A stretch of 64,000 bases of DNA from Blastococcus colisei (GTDB lineage Bacteria; Actinomycetota; Actinomycetes; Mycobacteriales; Geodermatophilaceae), in NCBI RefSeq assembly GCF_006717095.1, contig NZ_VFQE01000001.1, forward strand, positions 3,720,001 to 3,784,000. The letters are read 5' to 3'. Below are positions 8,557 through 16,815 of this stretch, piece by piece (position 1 is the first letter of the stretch; the number at the start of each line of letters is the position of its first letter). The notes below the pieces were generated by a model that was given only the letters and a program-made list of their open reading frames with translations, made no database searches and had not been told where the DNA came from. The position numbers were made by a program, and so were the translations under genes.

Positions 8557-8791
8557 GCGGCGTGACCGCCGCCTCGTCGTTGGTATGGGCAGCAGGATGG
8601 AGCTGCGGCCACAGTGGACGGTGCAGCTCGAAACGCTGTGCCACCACGGTATGGACCTCTCCGGCCGGCCACAGCAGGGTGCCGGCAGGCTCGACGATAA
8701 CGGTGATCGTTTCCCGCGCTTCGACCGCGACGTCCTCGACGCGCATACGCGCTAGTCGGAGGGCCGCGGGACAACGGCGGCGCATCAGCAC
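8557..8791 (-). CDS. Possible small hypothetical protein
   Basis: The first ~75 residues of a minus-strand frame beginning MRRRCPAALRLARMRVEDV look protein-like (ETITVIVEPAGTLLWPAGE, then TVVAQRFELHRPLWPQL). Further on, the frame runs into arginine-proline shadow sequence opposite the helical protein and stops at 8357, so the true end is unclear. The assignment is weak and the function unknown. Confidence 0.25.
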
Positions 8792-8942
8792 TCACACCGA
8801 CCGCACCGACTGGCCAGGCAGCCTCTCCAGCGACGACAAGGTGCACACAGCCAGCTGCGGCTGTGCGTGTGCTCACTCTCACGGGTCAGCCAGGCGCGCC
8901 CGCCGGTTCAGGCGGGGCGCCAGCGTGCCGATCGTTCCGATC

Positions 8943-9368
8943 ATGACCGCAACGCGACCGGCTTCCCCGGCCCGGCACGGCGCCGCCGGACCGGTGAAGG
9001 TGTGGTGCTGGTGGGCCCACGACAGCGCCTTGGCTGAGGACCTAGTGTTCATCGTGGCGGTGCGCCGCCGCGCGCAGCTGGCCGATCTCTGCCGACAGTG
9101 GGGGGCCGGCAGGCCCGAGCGGGCACGGCCCCTTCATCCCGGTGAACGCGGATACTCGGACGCCATGCTCTGCCCCGAGCGCCTGCTGTGGATGACATTG
9201 GATCGATTCGTCAACCGTGCCCACGCCTGGCGAAACGAAGCGCAGTTGGCAACGGCGCGGGCCGAGGCAGCCCCGGTGACCGAGGCCGGGCGGTCGATGC
9301 CCACCCGGTGTCGGCCGACCGAGATGCCCTTGGCTCGGAGCGCGCGGTCAATCCACGGAACGCCGTAG
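8943..9368 (+). pseudogene. Unidentified coding fragment ahead of an IS3 relic
   Basis: From ATG 8943 the frame reads like real protein with high third-position GC (KVWCWWAHDSALAEDLVFIV, then YSDAMLCPERLLWMTLDRF). It loses that character after about 9290, where the opposite strand becomes an IS3 transposase relic. It may be a gene truncated by that insertion. No family is recognised. Confidence 0.35.
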
Positions 9369-9565
9369 TAGGCGAATCGTCCGTGCAGCACCCGGATCTG
9401 GGCGATCGGCTCAAGGTTCTCCGCGACTCTGCCCCGGGTGGTGCATGACTGCGGGCGGCCCAGTCGTATTGGCCGGGCGTGGAGACCCCCAGTAGCTGGC
9501 AGAGCACGGTGATTTGTAGCGTTGGCTTCCTCGCCTTCCGCCGCGATGTAGCGGTAGATCTCTAC
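9300..9565 (-). pseudogene. IS3-family transposase (OrfB) N-terminal relic
   Basis: Three frames together give the start of an IS3-type OrfB: IYRYIAAEGEEAN, then LCQLLGVSTPGQYDWAARS (the conserved CxxLGVSxSGYYxW block), then EPIAQIRVLHGRFAYYGVP followed by WIDRALRAKGISVGRHRV (the YGxPRIxxxLRxxGxxVxxxRV block). The integrase catalytic core (DDE) is absent. The fragment is frameshifted at least twice and cannot be active. No terminal inverted repeats were found. Confidence 0.75.
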
Positions 9566-9883
9566 TGCTCCGAACTTCGGCGCGCGGGGAGCCTCGTATG
9601 CGGGAGCAGCGGCGGCTGTGACGGGATGATCGGCGTGTCCCAGATCCGTGTCATCGCCGGGGCCGACACAGGGACTTCGCCGACCCCTACGCCTCCGGCT
9701 CAGCGACCGGAGAACAGGTCGGGCACGCCCTCGCGCTCAAGCTCTGATACTTCACCCCAACCTGCCCCTGCGCGCTCCGCTGGCCCGACGAGCACCGGCT
9801 CAACCGGAGGGGTGCGCGCTGTTGGACGACCGTGCTGCCTGGCATGCCTCAGCACTGACACCGCCCGGCACGCCGCTCGGCGG
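9566..9883. other. Intergenic region, no gene recognised
   Basis: About 320 bases between the IS3 relic and the TetR gene stop. Plus-strand frames are serine/proline/arginine-rich without family resemblance. Nothing else is seen. Confidence 0.4.
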
Positions 9884-10516
9884 TCAGTGCCGCCGCAGCA
9901 GCGGAAGCAGGATCTCGTCGACGACGACGGTGACCACCGCGGAATCCAGCGGCTGCCCGGTCACTGCCCACCGCTGAAGGAGGATGCCCGGCCCGGCTTC
10001 AGCCGCCATCCGCACGCCTGTTCCCGGTCGGAGCTCTCCCCGGTCCACGGCGCGATCAATGACCTCAGTGAAGGCCTTCTGCCAGCGGGCCAGCGGCCCC
10101 TGCCGGAAGACCTCGGCCAGCGTGGGTTCATGGTGCAGGGCGCCGAGCAGGGTGCGGCTCGCCCGGCCTGAGGGGCCGGCGAGGACCTCGGCGAGGGAGT
10201 GCAGAAGGACCAGAAGATCCTCACGCAGACAGCCGGTGTCGGGTCGGGTCAGCTCGTCGGCGGTGGCATCGTCGATGACGCTCAGCAGCAGATCGCCCTT
10301 GCTGGCCCAGCGACGGTAGATGGTGGCCTTGCCTACCCCGGCCGCGGCGGCGACGGCATCCATGGTCAGACCGCAGTAGCCGGCCCCTGCCAAGACCTGC
10401 AGCGCAGCGACCTTGATCGCATCATCACGGGAGGGGTCGCGTGGACGCCCCACGGGAGGGCGCTGACACGCCGGATCCCGTGCCCAGGAGCGCTGGAAGG
10501 CATCGTGTCCAGGCAC
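9884..10516 (-). CDS. TetR/AcrR-family transcriptional regulator
   Basis: 210-residue repressor. After a short N-terminal tail, PVGRPRDPSRDDAIKVAA leads into the TetR DNA-binding domain. The helix-turn-helix is visible in GLTMDAVAAAAGVGKATIYR followed by RWASKGDLLLSVI (about residues 49-80). The C-terminal ligand domain carries GALHHEPTLAEVFRQGPLAR and AAEAGPGILLQRWAVTGQPL. A decayed copy of this C-terminal domain lies at 15150-15345, and a closely similar full gene lies at 23538-24167, so this is one of a small paralogous set. The target is unknown; the nearest genes are an IS relic and the divergent Dph6-like gene. Confidence 0.9.
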   Translation of the reverse strand: MPGHDAFQRSWARDPACQRPPVGRPRDPSRDDAIKVAALQVLAGAGYCGLTMDAVAAAAGVGKATIYRRWASKGDLLLSVIDDATADELTRPDTGCLREDLLVLLHSLAEVLAGPSGRASRTLLGALHHEPTLAEVFRQGPLARWQKAFTEVIDRAVDRGELRPGTGVRMAAEAGPGILLQRWAVTGQPLDSAVVTVVVDEILLPLLRRH

Positions 10517-10904
10517 GGTGACCGACCGTAGCTGCGGCGTTGCTGCGGCGCTACCCGCTCACCGGAAAGAATGAAGCGCCGCCGGTGCCCGGAGCGGAGC
10601 TGTTCGCGTACCGGCATCCGACCACGGTTCCGCGCAGCCGCACGACATGGTGAAGAAGACCCGCGGGCACAGGGCTCCAAGACCACCCCACCAGCTCGAT
10701 CTGCCTCGACCACGCTGCCGCAGCACCCGCCATCCGCGAGGCCTGCCGGGGCACGCTATCGCCGAACTGCGGCCCGATGTCCCTCGTGGATCTGATGCCT
10801 CGTGATCATGGATGAGCCTCGCCGTTGTGCTGTGGATGCGTGACCTGCCCGATGCCGAAGATGCCGGTGTGCGCACCCGGTCTGCGAACGGAAGGATCCA
10901 TGAC
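10517..10904. other. Divergent intergenic region between TetR and the Dph6-like gene
   Basis: About 390 bases that should hold the promoters of both divergent genes and possibly the TetR operator. I did not find a convincing palindrome. Open frames here are shadow-like. Confidence 0.4.
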
Positions 10905-11612
10905 GTGGATCGGAGGACAGCCGCGTTGCACTGGAGCGGCGGCAAGGACTCGGCACTCGCCCTCACCGTGCTGCTTGCCCAGGCCGACGTCCATGTGGAG
11001 CGTCTGGTGACGACGGTCCACCCCCGGCGTGATGAGTCCACGGTTCACGGGATCCCGGTGGAGCTGCTCGAAGCCCAGGCGCGCAGCATCGGGATCCCGT
11101 TGCAGACGGTCCCGATGCGAGGAGCGGGCTTGGACGGATATGTGGATGTCATGAACGCGGCTGCGGTGCAGATGCGCCGCGAAGGCATCGATGCTTTCGC
11201 GTTCGGTGACTTGACCTCCTCTGACGTGCGCCATCACAAAGAGGAGCAGTTCGGACCGTTGGGCATCGAGGTGCTGGAACCCCTGTGGGGATTGTCCTCC
11301 CGGGCGTGCGTCGAGAAGTTCCTGACTTCGGGCATGCGTGCAGTGACCGTGGTGGTCAATGCCGACGTGCTGGACGTCGGTCATGTCGGGGTGCCCCTCG
11401 ACAGGCACTTCATCGACCACCTGCCCGAAGACATGGACCCGAGCGGGGAGCTCGGCGAGTACCACACGTTCGTCTTCGACGGGCCCTTGTTCCGGTGCCC
11501 GATTCCCTTTCGGCCTTCCGGGCCGCGACTCCTCGAGCGCGAAATCGAAACCACCGAGGGTCCGCGCTGCTACAAGTACTGGCTCGCAACCCCGCAGCCC
11601 CACCAGGGGTAA
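10905..11612 (+). CDS. Dph6-like (DUF71) ATP-pyrophosphatase, diphthine-ammonia-ligase family
   Basis: 235-residue N-type ATP pyrophosphatase. The PP-loop LHWSGGKDSALAL is next to the start, which is why GTG 10905 (behind GGAAGGATCC) was chosen over upstream starts. Family blocks follow: VHGIPVELLEAQARSIGIPL, FGDLTSSDVRHHKEEQF, LEPLWGLSSRACVEKFLTSG and DPSGELGEYHTFVFDGPLF (the ExGExHT motif of DUF71). In eukaryotes and archaea Dph6 amidates diphthine on EF-2. Bacteria lack diphthamide, so the substrate here is unknown; related bacterial proteins have been proposed to act in B12-related or other amidation. It appears to be a stand-alone gene. Confidence 0.85.
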   Translation: MDRRTAALHWSGGKDSALALTVLLAQADVHVERLVTTVHPRRDESTVHGIPVELLEAQARSIGIPLQTVPMRGAGLDGYVDVMNAAAVQMRREGIDAFAFGDLTSSDVRHHKEEQFGPLGIEVLEPLWGLSSRACVEKFLTSGMRAVTVVVNADVLDVGHVGVPLDRHFIDHLPEDMDPSGELGEYHTFVFDGPLFRCPIPFRPSGPRLLEREIETTEGPRCYKYWLATPQPHQG

Positions 11613-11761
11613 CGGTCCAGCCCGGCAGAGCACCGGTCATCGCCAGGGCCGGGATGGCTGAGGATCGGAACACCGCCGGGACCGGCGCCCGCGGCCGGCG
11701 AGAAGTGGGCTCGCACACCCGCTGACCTGCGATGGAGCCGCTCGGCGGCGCCCCGCAAGTG

Positions 11762-13495
11762 CTAGTCCTTGGCGTCGACCGGCTGGTCGTGAGAAGACGG
11801 GCCGGAGGCGTCGTGGGGGTGGCATCGCACCACCACGATCGCGATGTCGTCGTCGGAGCGATGCCGGACGATGCGCTCGAGCAGCTGGTCGCACAGCTCA
11901 TCGACGGTCAGGTGAGCGGCTTCGGCGGTCACGCGGACGAGTCGGGCGATCCCCTCGTCGATCAAGGAGCGGCCGTGCTCGACCAGCCCATCGGTGTAGA
12001 ACAGGAGCGTGTCCCCGGGCCGCAGTCGGGCTTCGTGGTCAGTGCGCCGGTTACGCGATTCCGCGCCGAGGAGGATCTCCGGCCGGGTGTCCAGCACCGC
12101 CACGCGCCCATCAGGATGCAGCACCAGCGGCGGGAGGTGCCCCGCTGAGGACCAGCGGAGGGTGCGCAGACCGTCCTGGGCTCGTTCGGTCGGCTGTTCG
12201 AGCCGGGCGATGAGCGCGGTCGCCAGGGTGCCGATCCGCAGCCCGGTCAGGACCTCGTCCACGCGGGTCAGGATGCTCGCCGGTCCTTCCTGCCGGTCGT
12301 AGGCGATGCCACGCAGGATGCTGCGGACCTGCCCCATCGCCGCTGCGGCCTCGACGTTGTGGCCGATCACGTCACCGATCACCAGCAGCGTGGCGCCGTC
12401 GGGCTGCTGAAAGGCGTCGTACCAGTCGCCGCCGACATGCATGTTGCTCGCCGCCGGCTGATAGCGGACGGCGATCTCCAGATGATCCGGCTGCGGAGGC
12501 GGCGTCAACAGACTGCGCTGCAGGGTTTCGGCGACCTTCGACTGTTGCTCATAGAGGCGGGCGTTGTCCAACGGCAGGGACGCACGCCGGGCCACCTCCA
12601 TCGCCGTGGCGATCTCCATCTCGCTGTGCGGTGGCCGCTGGGACGTGTTGATGAGCCCGATTGCGCCGAACGTCTCACCCCGGGCCCGCAGCGGCACCAT
12701 CGTGAAGGAGCCGGCATCCAGCCGCCGCCACGCCTCCCGAACCTCCTCGGTCGCCAGCGAGGCCTCGACGAGGCTCGGGTCGATGACGTCCATCTGCACC
12801 GGCTCACCGGAGAACAGCGCCGCGGCCAACGGGGAGTCGTCACCGGTCCCCCGCACTCGCCCGGTGAGGTAGGTGTCCAGATCGGCCAGCCTTCCGGGAT
12901 CGCGGTGCCCCCGGCCCACTTCGGAGGGGCGACCGTCCTCCCCGATGACGGTCACGATCGTCCAGTCGCACAGCCGCGGCACCAGAAGGTCGACCAGCCT
13001 GGCCACCGACTCGCCGGTGTCCAGGGTGCCGATCATCGACTCCCTGATCTCGGCCAGAAAGCGGAGCCTCTCCAGGTCAACGCCCCCGGGGCCCTCCACC
13101 GGCCGTTCGCCCCGGTGTGTGGCCAGCGGGTGCTCCTCCAGTGGTGCGGGGACCTCGCGGAAGCTCACCTGCAGCCGGTCGCCGATCCGCACGGCTGTGG
13201 CGCTGAGAAAGCGGCCCGTCGGCGCGTAGTAGCCCTGCCACGTCAGCTGTTCACCGATGCTGCGGGCGTGCAGCAGAAAGCTGTGAAAGATGGATCCGCC
13301 GAGCTCGGGCAGGGCGATCCAGATGTTGCGGTCGACCAGCTGGTCCCGCCCCCGCGCCAGCAGCCCCGCGCCCACCGGGTTCACGTAGACGATGGTCCAG
13401 TCGACGTCGAAGATCGCGATGCCTTCGGGGAGCGCGTCCAGTGCCGCACCCAGCAACTCCGGCGGGAGCAGCGCGGAGGAGGCGGCATCAGTCAT
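11762..13495 (-). CDS. PAS-GAF-PP2C (SpoIIE/RsbU-type) serine phosphatase
   Basis: 577-residue sensor phosphatase. A PAS domain occupies about residues 15-125 (ALDALPEGIAIFDVDWTIVY, then VSFREVPAP). A GAF domain follows at about 150-330 (MIGTLDTGESVARLVDLLVP, MVPLRARGETFGAIGLINTS). The PP2C domain at about 350-575 has the usual RsbU start (LQRSLLTPPPQP), the metal-binding VGGDWYDAF and VIGDVIGHN, LFYTDGLVE and the final SDDDIAIVVV. Such enzymes dephosphorylate anti-anti-sigma factors and so activate stress sigma factors. It starts at ATG 13495 with GGGGAGGGG upstream. It is divergent from the RsbW-like ATPase at 13745, an obvious functional partner type. Confidence 0.92.
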   Translation of the reverse strand: MTDAASSALLPPELLGAALDALPEGIAIFDVDWTIVYVNPVGAGLLARGRDQLVDRNIWIALPELGGSIFHSFLLHARSIGEQLTWQGYYAPTGRFLSATAVRIGDRLQVSFREVPAPLEEHPLATHRGERPVEGPGGVDLERLRFLAEIRESMIGTLDTGESVARLVDLLVPRLCDWTIVTVIGEDGRPSEVGRGHRDPGRLADLDTYLTGRVRGTGDDSPLAAALFSGEPVQMDVIDPSLVEASLATEEVREAWRRLDAGSFTMVPLRARGETFGAIGLINTSQRPPHSEMEIATAMEVARRASLPLDNARLYEQQSKVAETLQRSLLTPPPQPDHLEIAVRYQPAASNMHVGGDWYDAFQQPDGATLLVIGDVIGHNVEAAAAMGQVRSILRGIAYDRQEGPASILTRVDEVLTGLRIGTLATALIARLEQPTERAQDGLRTLRWSSAGHLPPLVLHPDGRVAVLDTRPEILLGAESRNRRTDHEARLRPGDTLLFYTDGLVEHGRSLIDEGIARLVRVTAEAAHLTVDELCDQLLERIVRHRSDDDIAIVVVRCHPHDASGPSSHDQPVDAKD

Positions 13496-13744
13496 GATGC
13501 CCCTCCCCCGCGCGCATCGGTACCGACAGTTGTTCGGCCGTCTGTCCCCGGACATTACTGCAGCCGTCACCGCCGTCCGTGGATACGACGACGGGCACAG
13601 CGACGACGGCCCGATCAGGACAGACGCCGCCCGGAGGGTCCCTGCGGACAGGCCCCAGCCCGCTGTCGCGGAATGTTCGGCGGGATGCTTCCCTGGAAAA
13701 CGCCCACCCTTACCCGGTGAGCCCTGTCGAACCGATGTGAGGAC

Positions 13745-14167
13745 ATGCTCGACGACTCCTGGCCGCAGAAATCCCCGCCCGGCCTGCGGGGCGACGTCTG
13801 GCAGTGGGACCTCTCATCCGTCGCGCAGCTGCCGACGGTGCGAGCCGACCTGCGCCGGGTGCTGGGCGACGCCCCGGCCGTCGACACGGACGAGTCGTTC
13901 GAGGAACGCTTCCTGCTGGCCTTCGAAGAGCTGGCCTCCAACGGCCTACGACACGGGGGCAGACCAGTACGGGCTCGCGTGACCGCTACCGGGGACGGCT
14001 GGCTCATCGACGTCAGCGACTCACTGACCGAACGGCCACCGCAACCGGCGATCGGACGCGACCCCGCCCAGGGCGGGCTCGGCCTCCTCCTGACCGCCAG
14101 GCTCACCTCGGCGCACGGCTGGCACGTCACCGCCGGCCGCAAGCACGTCTGGGCCTGCTGCCGGTAG
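13745..14167 (+). CDS. RsbW-like anti-sigma regulatory ATPase/kinase
   Basis: 140-residue GHKL (HATPase_c_2) protein. The N box is FEERFLLAFEELASNGLRHG with the conserved E..xN, followed by GWLIDVSD (G1-type) and GGLGLLLTARLTSAHGW (G2). RsbW-type proteins bind a sigma factor and phosphorylate its antagonist; the phosphatase gene on the other strand, 249 bases away, would counteract that. A close homologue is at 63348-63857, and a decayed copy of this N-box segment lies at 35700-35815. No sigma or anti-anti-sigma gene is next to it. Confidence 0.88.
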   Translation: MLDDSWPQKSPPGLRGDVWQWDLSSVAQLPTVRADLRRVLGDAPAVDTDESFEERFLLAFEELASNGLRHGGRPVRARVTATGDGWLIDVSDSLTERPPQPAIGRDPAQGGLGLLLTARLTSAHGWHVTAGRKHVWACCR

Positions 14168-14219
14168 CAGCGAAGTCTTCCCGGAGTTTGGCTGGTCGCG
14201 GCTGGCAGGCCGTCATTCC

Positions 14220-14522
14220 ATGGATGATCTCGGGCTGCCTTCGCCCTCCACCGCTGCCAGTCCCGCGGATCCGCGCCGCTCGCTGCTGTGTGCTCTGCAT
14301 CTGCTGTCGGCCGATCAGATGACTCCGGTCGTCGCTGAGCATGCGCGCGGCCTGGGGTTGCACGACACGGTCATCTACCTGATCGACTACGAGCAGCTGG
14401 CGCTGGTTCCGTTGCCAGGGTCCGCTGTCCCGCCCTGCCACGCGCTGTCCGTGGACGGCACGGTCGCCGGTTTGGCGTTCCGCCGGGTGGCAGGTCAGGC
14501 GAACGCCGGCTCGATACGGTGA
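14220..14522 (+). pseudogene. Truncated GAF-domain N-terminus of a PP2C-type phosphatase gene
   Basis: 100 codons, of which about residues 20-90 (LLCALHLLSADQMTPVVAEH, VIYLIDYEQLALVPLPG, SVDGTVAGLAFRRV) match the start of the GAF region seen in actinobacterial GAF-PP2C regulators. The protein then ends after VAGQANAGSIR with no phosphatase domain, right against bioY. It is probably a gene cut off by rearrangement, although a stand-alone short GAF-like protein cannot be excluded. Confidence 0.5.
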
Positions 14523-14557
14523 TCCTTCCTGACCTCGGAAGGAAGGACTCGGTATCG

Positions 14558-15142
14558 ATGTCGAATGCCGCTCATCCTCTGCCCCGACGCGTCATCGCTG
14601 ACGCCCTACCCGGCGGCCTGGCTCGAGACGTCACTCTGGTCATTGGGGCGAGGCTGTTCTTGGCGGTGTTCAACCAGATCTCAATTCCACTGCCTTTCAC
14701 ACCCGTGCCGGTGACCGGCGGGACGTTCGGCGCCCTGGTCATCGGCGCAGCCCTGGGGCCAGTGCGGGGTGGCGCCGGTGCGCTGCTGTACCTGGCCGTC
14801 GGCGTCGCAGGACTGCCCTGGTTCGCCGACGGGCAGGCCGGCTGGGCGTTCGCCTCGTTCGGCTACCTCCTCGGATACGTCGCGGCGGCCATCGTCGTCG
14901 GGGCGCTGGCCCGCCGCGGAGCGGATCGCACTGCGCTGCGGACGTTCGCCCTCATGGCGCTGGGCAGCCTCACCATCTACGCCCTCGGCGTCCCGTGGCT
15001 CATGGCCTTTCTCGGCATCGACCTGGCCGAAGTCCTGTCGCTCGGAGTGCTGCCGTTCCTGCTCGGGGACACTCTCAAGGCGCTACTGGCCGCAGGTCTG
15101 CTTCCCGGAGCCTGGAAACTCCTGGACCGGCGGCCGCGCTGA
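14558..15142 (+). CDS. bioY: Biotin transporter BioY (ECF S component)
   Basis: 194-residue integral membrane protein. The BioY hallmark is clear: ARLFLAVFNQISIPLPFTPV, then PVTGGTFGALVIGAALGPVR and GVAGLPWFADGQAGWAFASF. Later come GYVAAAIVVGALARRGAD and the final helix pair LPFLLGDTLKALLAAGLLP. BioY captures biotin at the membrane and usually works with the ECF energising module AT (BioMN or a shared EcfAAT), which is not present here, so it may rely on a shared module or act alone. ATG 14558 has GGAAGGAAGG upstream; a GTG at 14519 is possible but adds a non-conserved tail. Confidence 0.92.
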   Translation: MSNAAHPLPRRVIADALPGGLARDVTLVIGARLFLAVFNQISIPLPFTPVPVTGGTFGALVIGAALGPVRGGAGALLYLAVGVAGLPWFADGQAGWAFASFGYLLGYVAAAIVVGALARRGADRTALRTFALMALGSLTIYALGVPWLMAFLGIDLAEVLSLGVLPFLLGDTLKALLAAGLLPGAWKLLDRRPR

Positions 15143-15149
15143 CACCGGA

Positions 15150-15345
15150 AGCTCTGACAGGGCGACGATCAGCGTCGACGCAGGAGGGGGCCATAACCTC
15201 GTCGACTGGCTGCCCGGTCATCCACCACCGCTGAAGCAGGATCCCCGACCCCTCGGCGGCCAGCTCCCCGACCGAGCTTCACCCCGGATCACGGCCCGGT
15301 CGCCGACCTGGGTGAAAGCGTGCGTCCAGCAGGTCTGAAGGCGGA
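15150..15345 (-). pseudogene. Decayed TetR C-terminal fragment
   Basis: The minus strand reads VGELAAEGSGILLQRWWM followed by TGQPVDEVMA, nearly the same as AAEAGPGILLQRWAVTGQPL in the TetR protein at 9884-10516. Flanking frames carry more of the same domain (CWTHAF-like, matching RWQKAF). No DNA-binding domain remains. It is a relic of a paralogous repressor gene. Confidence 0.7.
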
Positions 15346-15703
15346 TCCGCCCCCTGAGGCGATCCGGCGACCTGATGCGACTGGTCCTCTCCAATCAGAC
15401 CGACCAGCTACTGGACGACGCCAGCATTCGTCTTGATCGAATGGCCACCGGCGCGGAGCAGACGCTGCAGCTGTGACCGTCGGGGACGGTTCCGCGGCGG
15501 TCTGGCCCGTGGATCGGGCGACCCAACGAGGTGTTGCCTGCGACAGGGCGACATATGGACAGACCCGACAACCTCATGCGCTGGACACTGTGACATGCAT
15601 CGCATGACGGGGCGGGACGCGAGGCGCACACTTGATCTCGCCGAGTAATCGGCTCGGCACAAAGCGTAACGCCGCTCCCCCGGTCCGAACGGATGCGATC
15701 ACC

Positions 15704-15907
15704 ATGTGCCACCACAGCATGCCCTGCCCCGACGCAGCCAACGACGCGCGCGACCTGGCCGCCGTGGTCAGCAGCCACCCCGAGCAGGGTTGGAGCTTGC
15801 TGTGCAACGGCGTGGTCCTGTTCGACGACGATGGCGAACTGCTCCCCGACGGCAGCGTCGTCCGGCACCACCACACCTGGCTGACCCCGGAACTCGTAAG
15901 CCGCTGA
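15704..15907 (+). CDS. DUF5999 family small cysteine/histidine protein
   Basis: 67-residue protein beginning MCHHSMPCPDAANDARDLAA, with the family core EQGWSLLCNGVVLFDDDGEL followed by LLPDG and VVRHHH. DUF5999 proteins are short, common in Streptomyces and relatives, and have no known function; the N-terminal CHH...C pattern suggests a metal site (inference). The start is chosen because the family begins MC.H. The frame extends upstream without resemblance. Confidence 0.85.
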   Translation: MCHHSMPCPDAANDARDLAAVVSSHPEQGWSLLCNGVVLFDDDGELLPDGSVVRHHHTWLTPELVSR

Positions 15908-16071
15908 CCCTTGCTTCCGCGCACCCCGCGGGCGGTCGAGCGCCGCTTGCTTCCACCAAGCTGCTCCGCAGCTGGTCGGAGAGCCGCCCGTCCCGCTAGC
16001 AGGCCGTCACGGACAGCGGACAGGCCGCTGCCCGGGGAGACGACGGGCGGACCGTCGACTGGATGGGGCGC

Positions 16072-16401
16072 TCAGTTGGCGGCTTCGTACGCCTCGACGA
16101 TGGCGCTCGGGATGCGGCCACGCTCGGAGACGTCATGCCCATTCTCCCGCGCCCAGGTGCGAATGACAGCGGTGTCCTGGCGGGCCCGGGCGCCGCGCCG
16201 CCCGGCGGACTGGCGACCGACCTTCCGGCCGGCCTCCACGTAACGCTTGAACAGCTGCCGCAGTGCGTCGGCGTCGTCCTTGGTCAGATCGATCTCGTAG
16301 GACGTGCCCTCCAGGGCGAAGCTGACCGTTTGACCCTGACCGTCCGGCAGTACCTGGCCGGTCAGGTCGTCCACGAGCACGACCTTCGTCTTCTGCGCCA
16401 T
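16072..16401 (-). CDS. lsr2: Lsr2-type nucleoid-associated protein
   Basis: 109-residue H-NS-like xenogeneic silencer. The N-terminal dimerisation part reads [15 protein letters not shown], then [20 protein letters not shown]. The C-terminal DNA-binding part has [20 protein letters not shown] and VEAYEAAN, with the AT-hook-like RGR that inserts in the minor groove of AT-rich DNA. Good Shine-Dalgarno (GAGGAG). Lsr2 represses horizontally acquired DNA. The same C-terminal module appears fused to an exonuclease at 50936-52603 in this window. Confidence 0.95.
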   Translation of the reverse strand: MAQKTKVVLVDDLTGQVLPDGQGQTVSFALEGTSYEIDLTKDDADALRQLFKRYVEAGRKVGRQSAGRRGARARQDTAVIRTWARENGHDVSERGRIPSAIVEAYEAAN

Positions 16402-16815
16402 ACGTCAATCTCCTCAGGGTGCGGATCGCTTGACCGCATAATGGCGGTAGCCATGATCTCAGGGTTCGTGGCCCACACTAGAGGTTCTCGGGATGGCCTT
16501 GCGTGCTGATTTCACCAGGAATGAACGACCCGAGACGCTCCCTGCCGGCGACACCCAGCTTGCCATTCTGGTGGCCTGTTGGAGGCATGCGCGCCCCACG
16601 TTTACGAGGTCTGTAACGATGTGGCCCGAAGCGAATGCGGCCGGCTAGATGGCTCGCCTGACTGTTCGAACCGCTCTCCGTCTGCCGCCCTGCGGGGACG
16701 CTGATCGCCTCGGCCTACCGGCGGCGGGCAAGCCCTGGCCGGGCATGTCGTGGGCTCGGCCGCTGTGTCCACATCCCCGACAGCGACTGGGCCGATTTGG
16801 CATGCGCCGCAGTCT
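16402..16815. other. Intergenic region upstream of lsr2
   Basis: About 410 bases, including the lsr2 promoter. No other gene or element is recognised; open frames are shadow-like. Confidence 0.4.

Noticed and set aside
8121-8942. 5' extension of the plus-strand frame ending at 9368
   Set aside because: The translation before 8943 is Arg/Pro-rich shadow with no protein character; only the part from ATG 8943 was kept, as a fragment.
12359-13720. 453-codon plus-strand frame
   Set aside because: Antisense to the PAS-GAF-PP2C gene, which has clear domains.
15375-15476. 33-residue frame (MRLVLSNQTDQLLDDASIRL...)
   Set aside because: Looks protein-like but very short, no ribosome site, next to a relic; not enough to call a gene.
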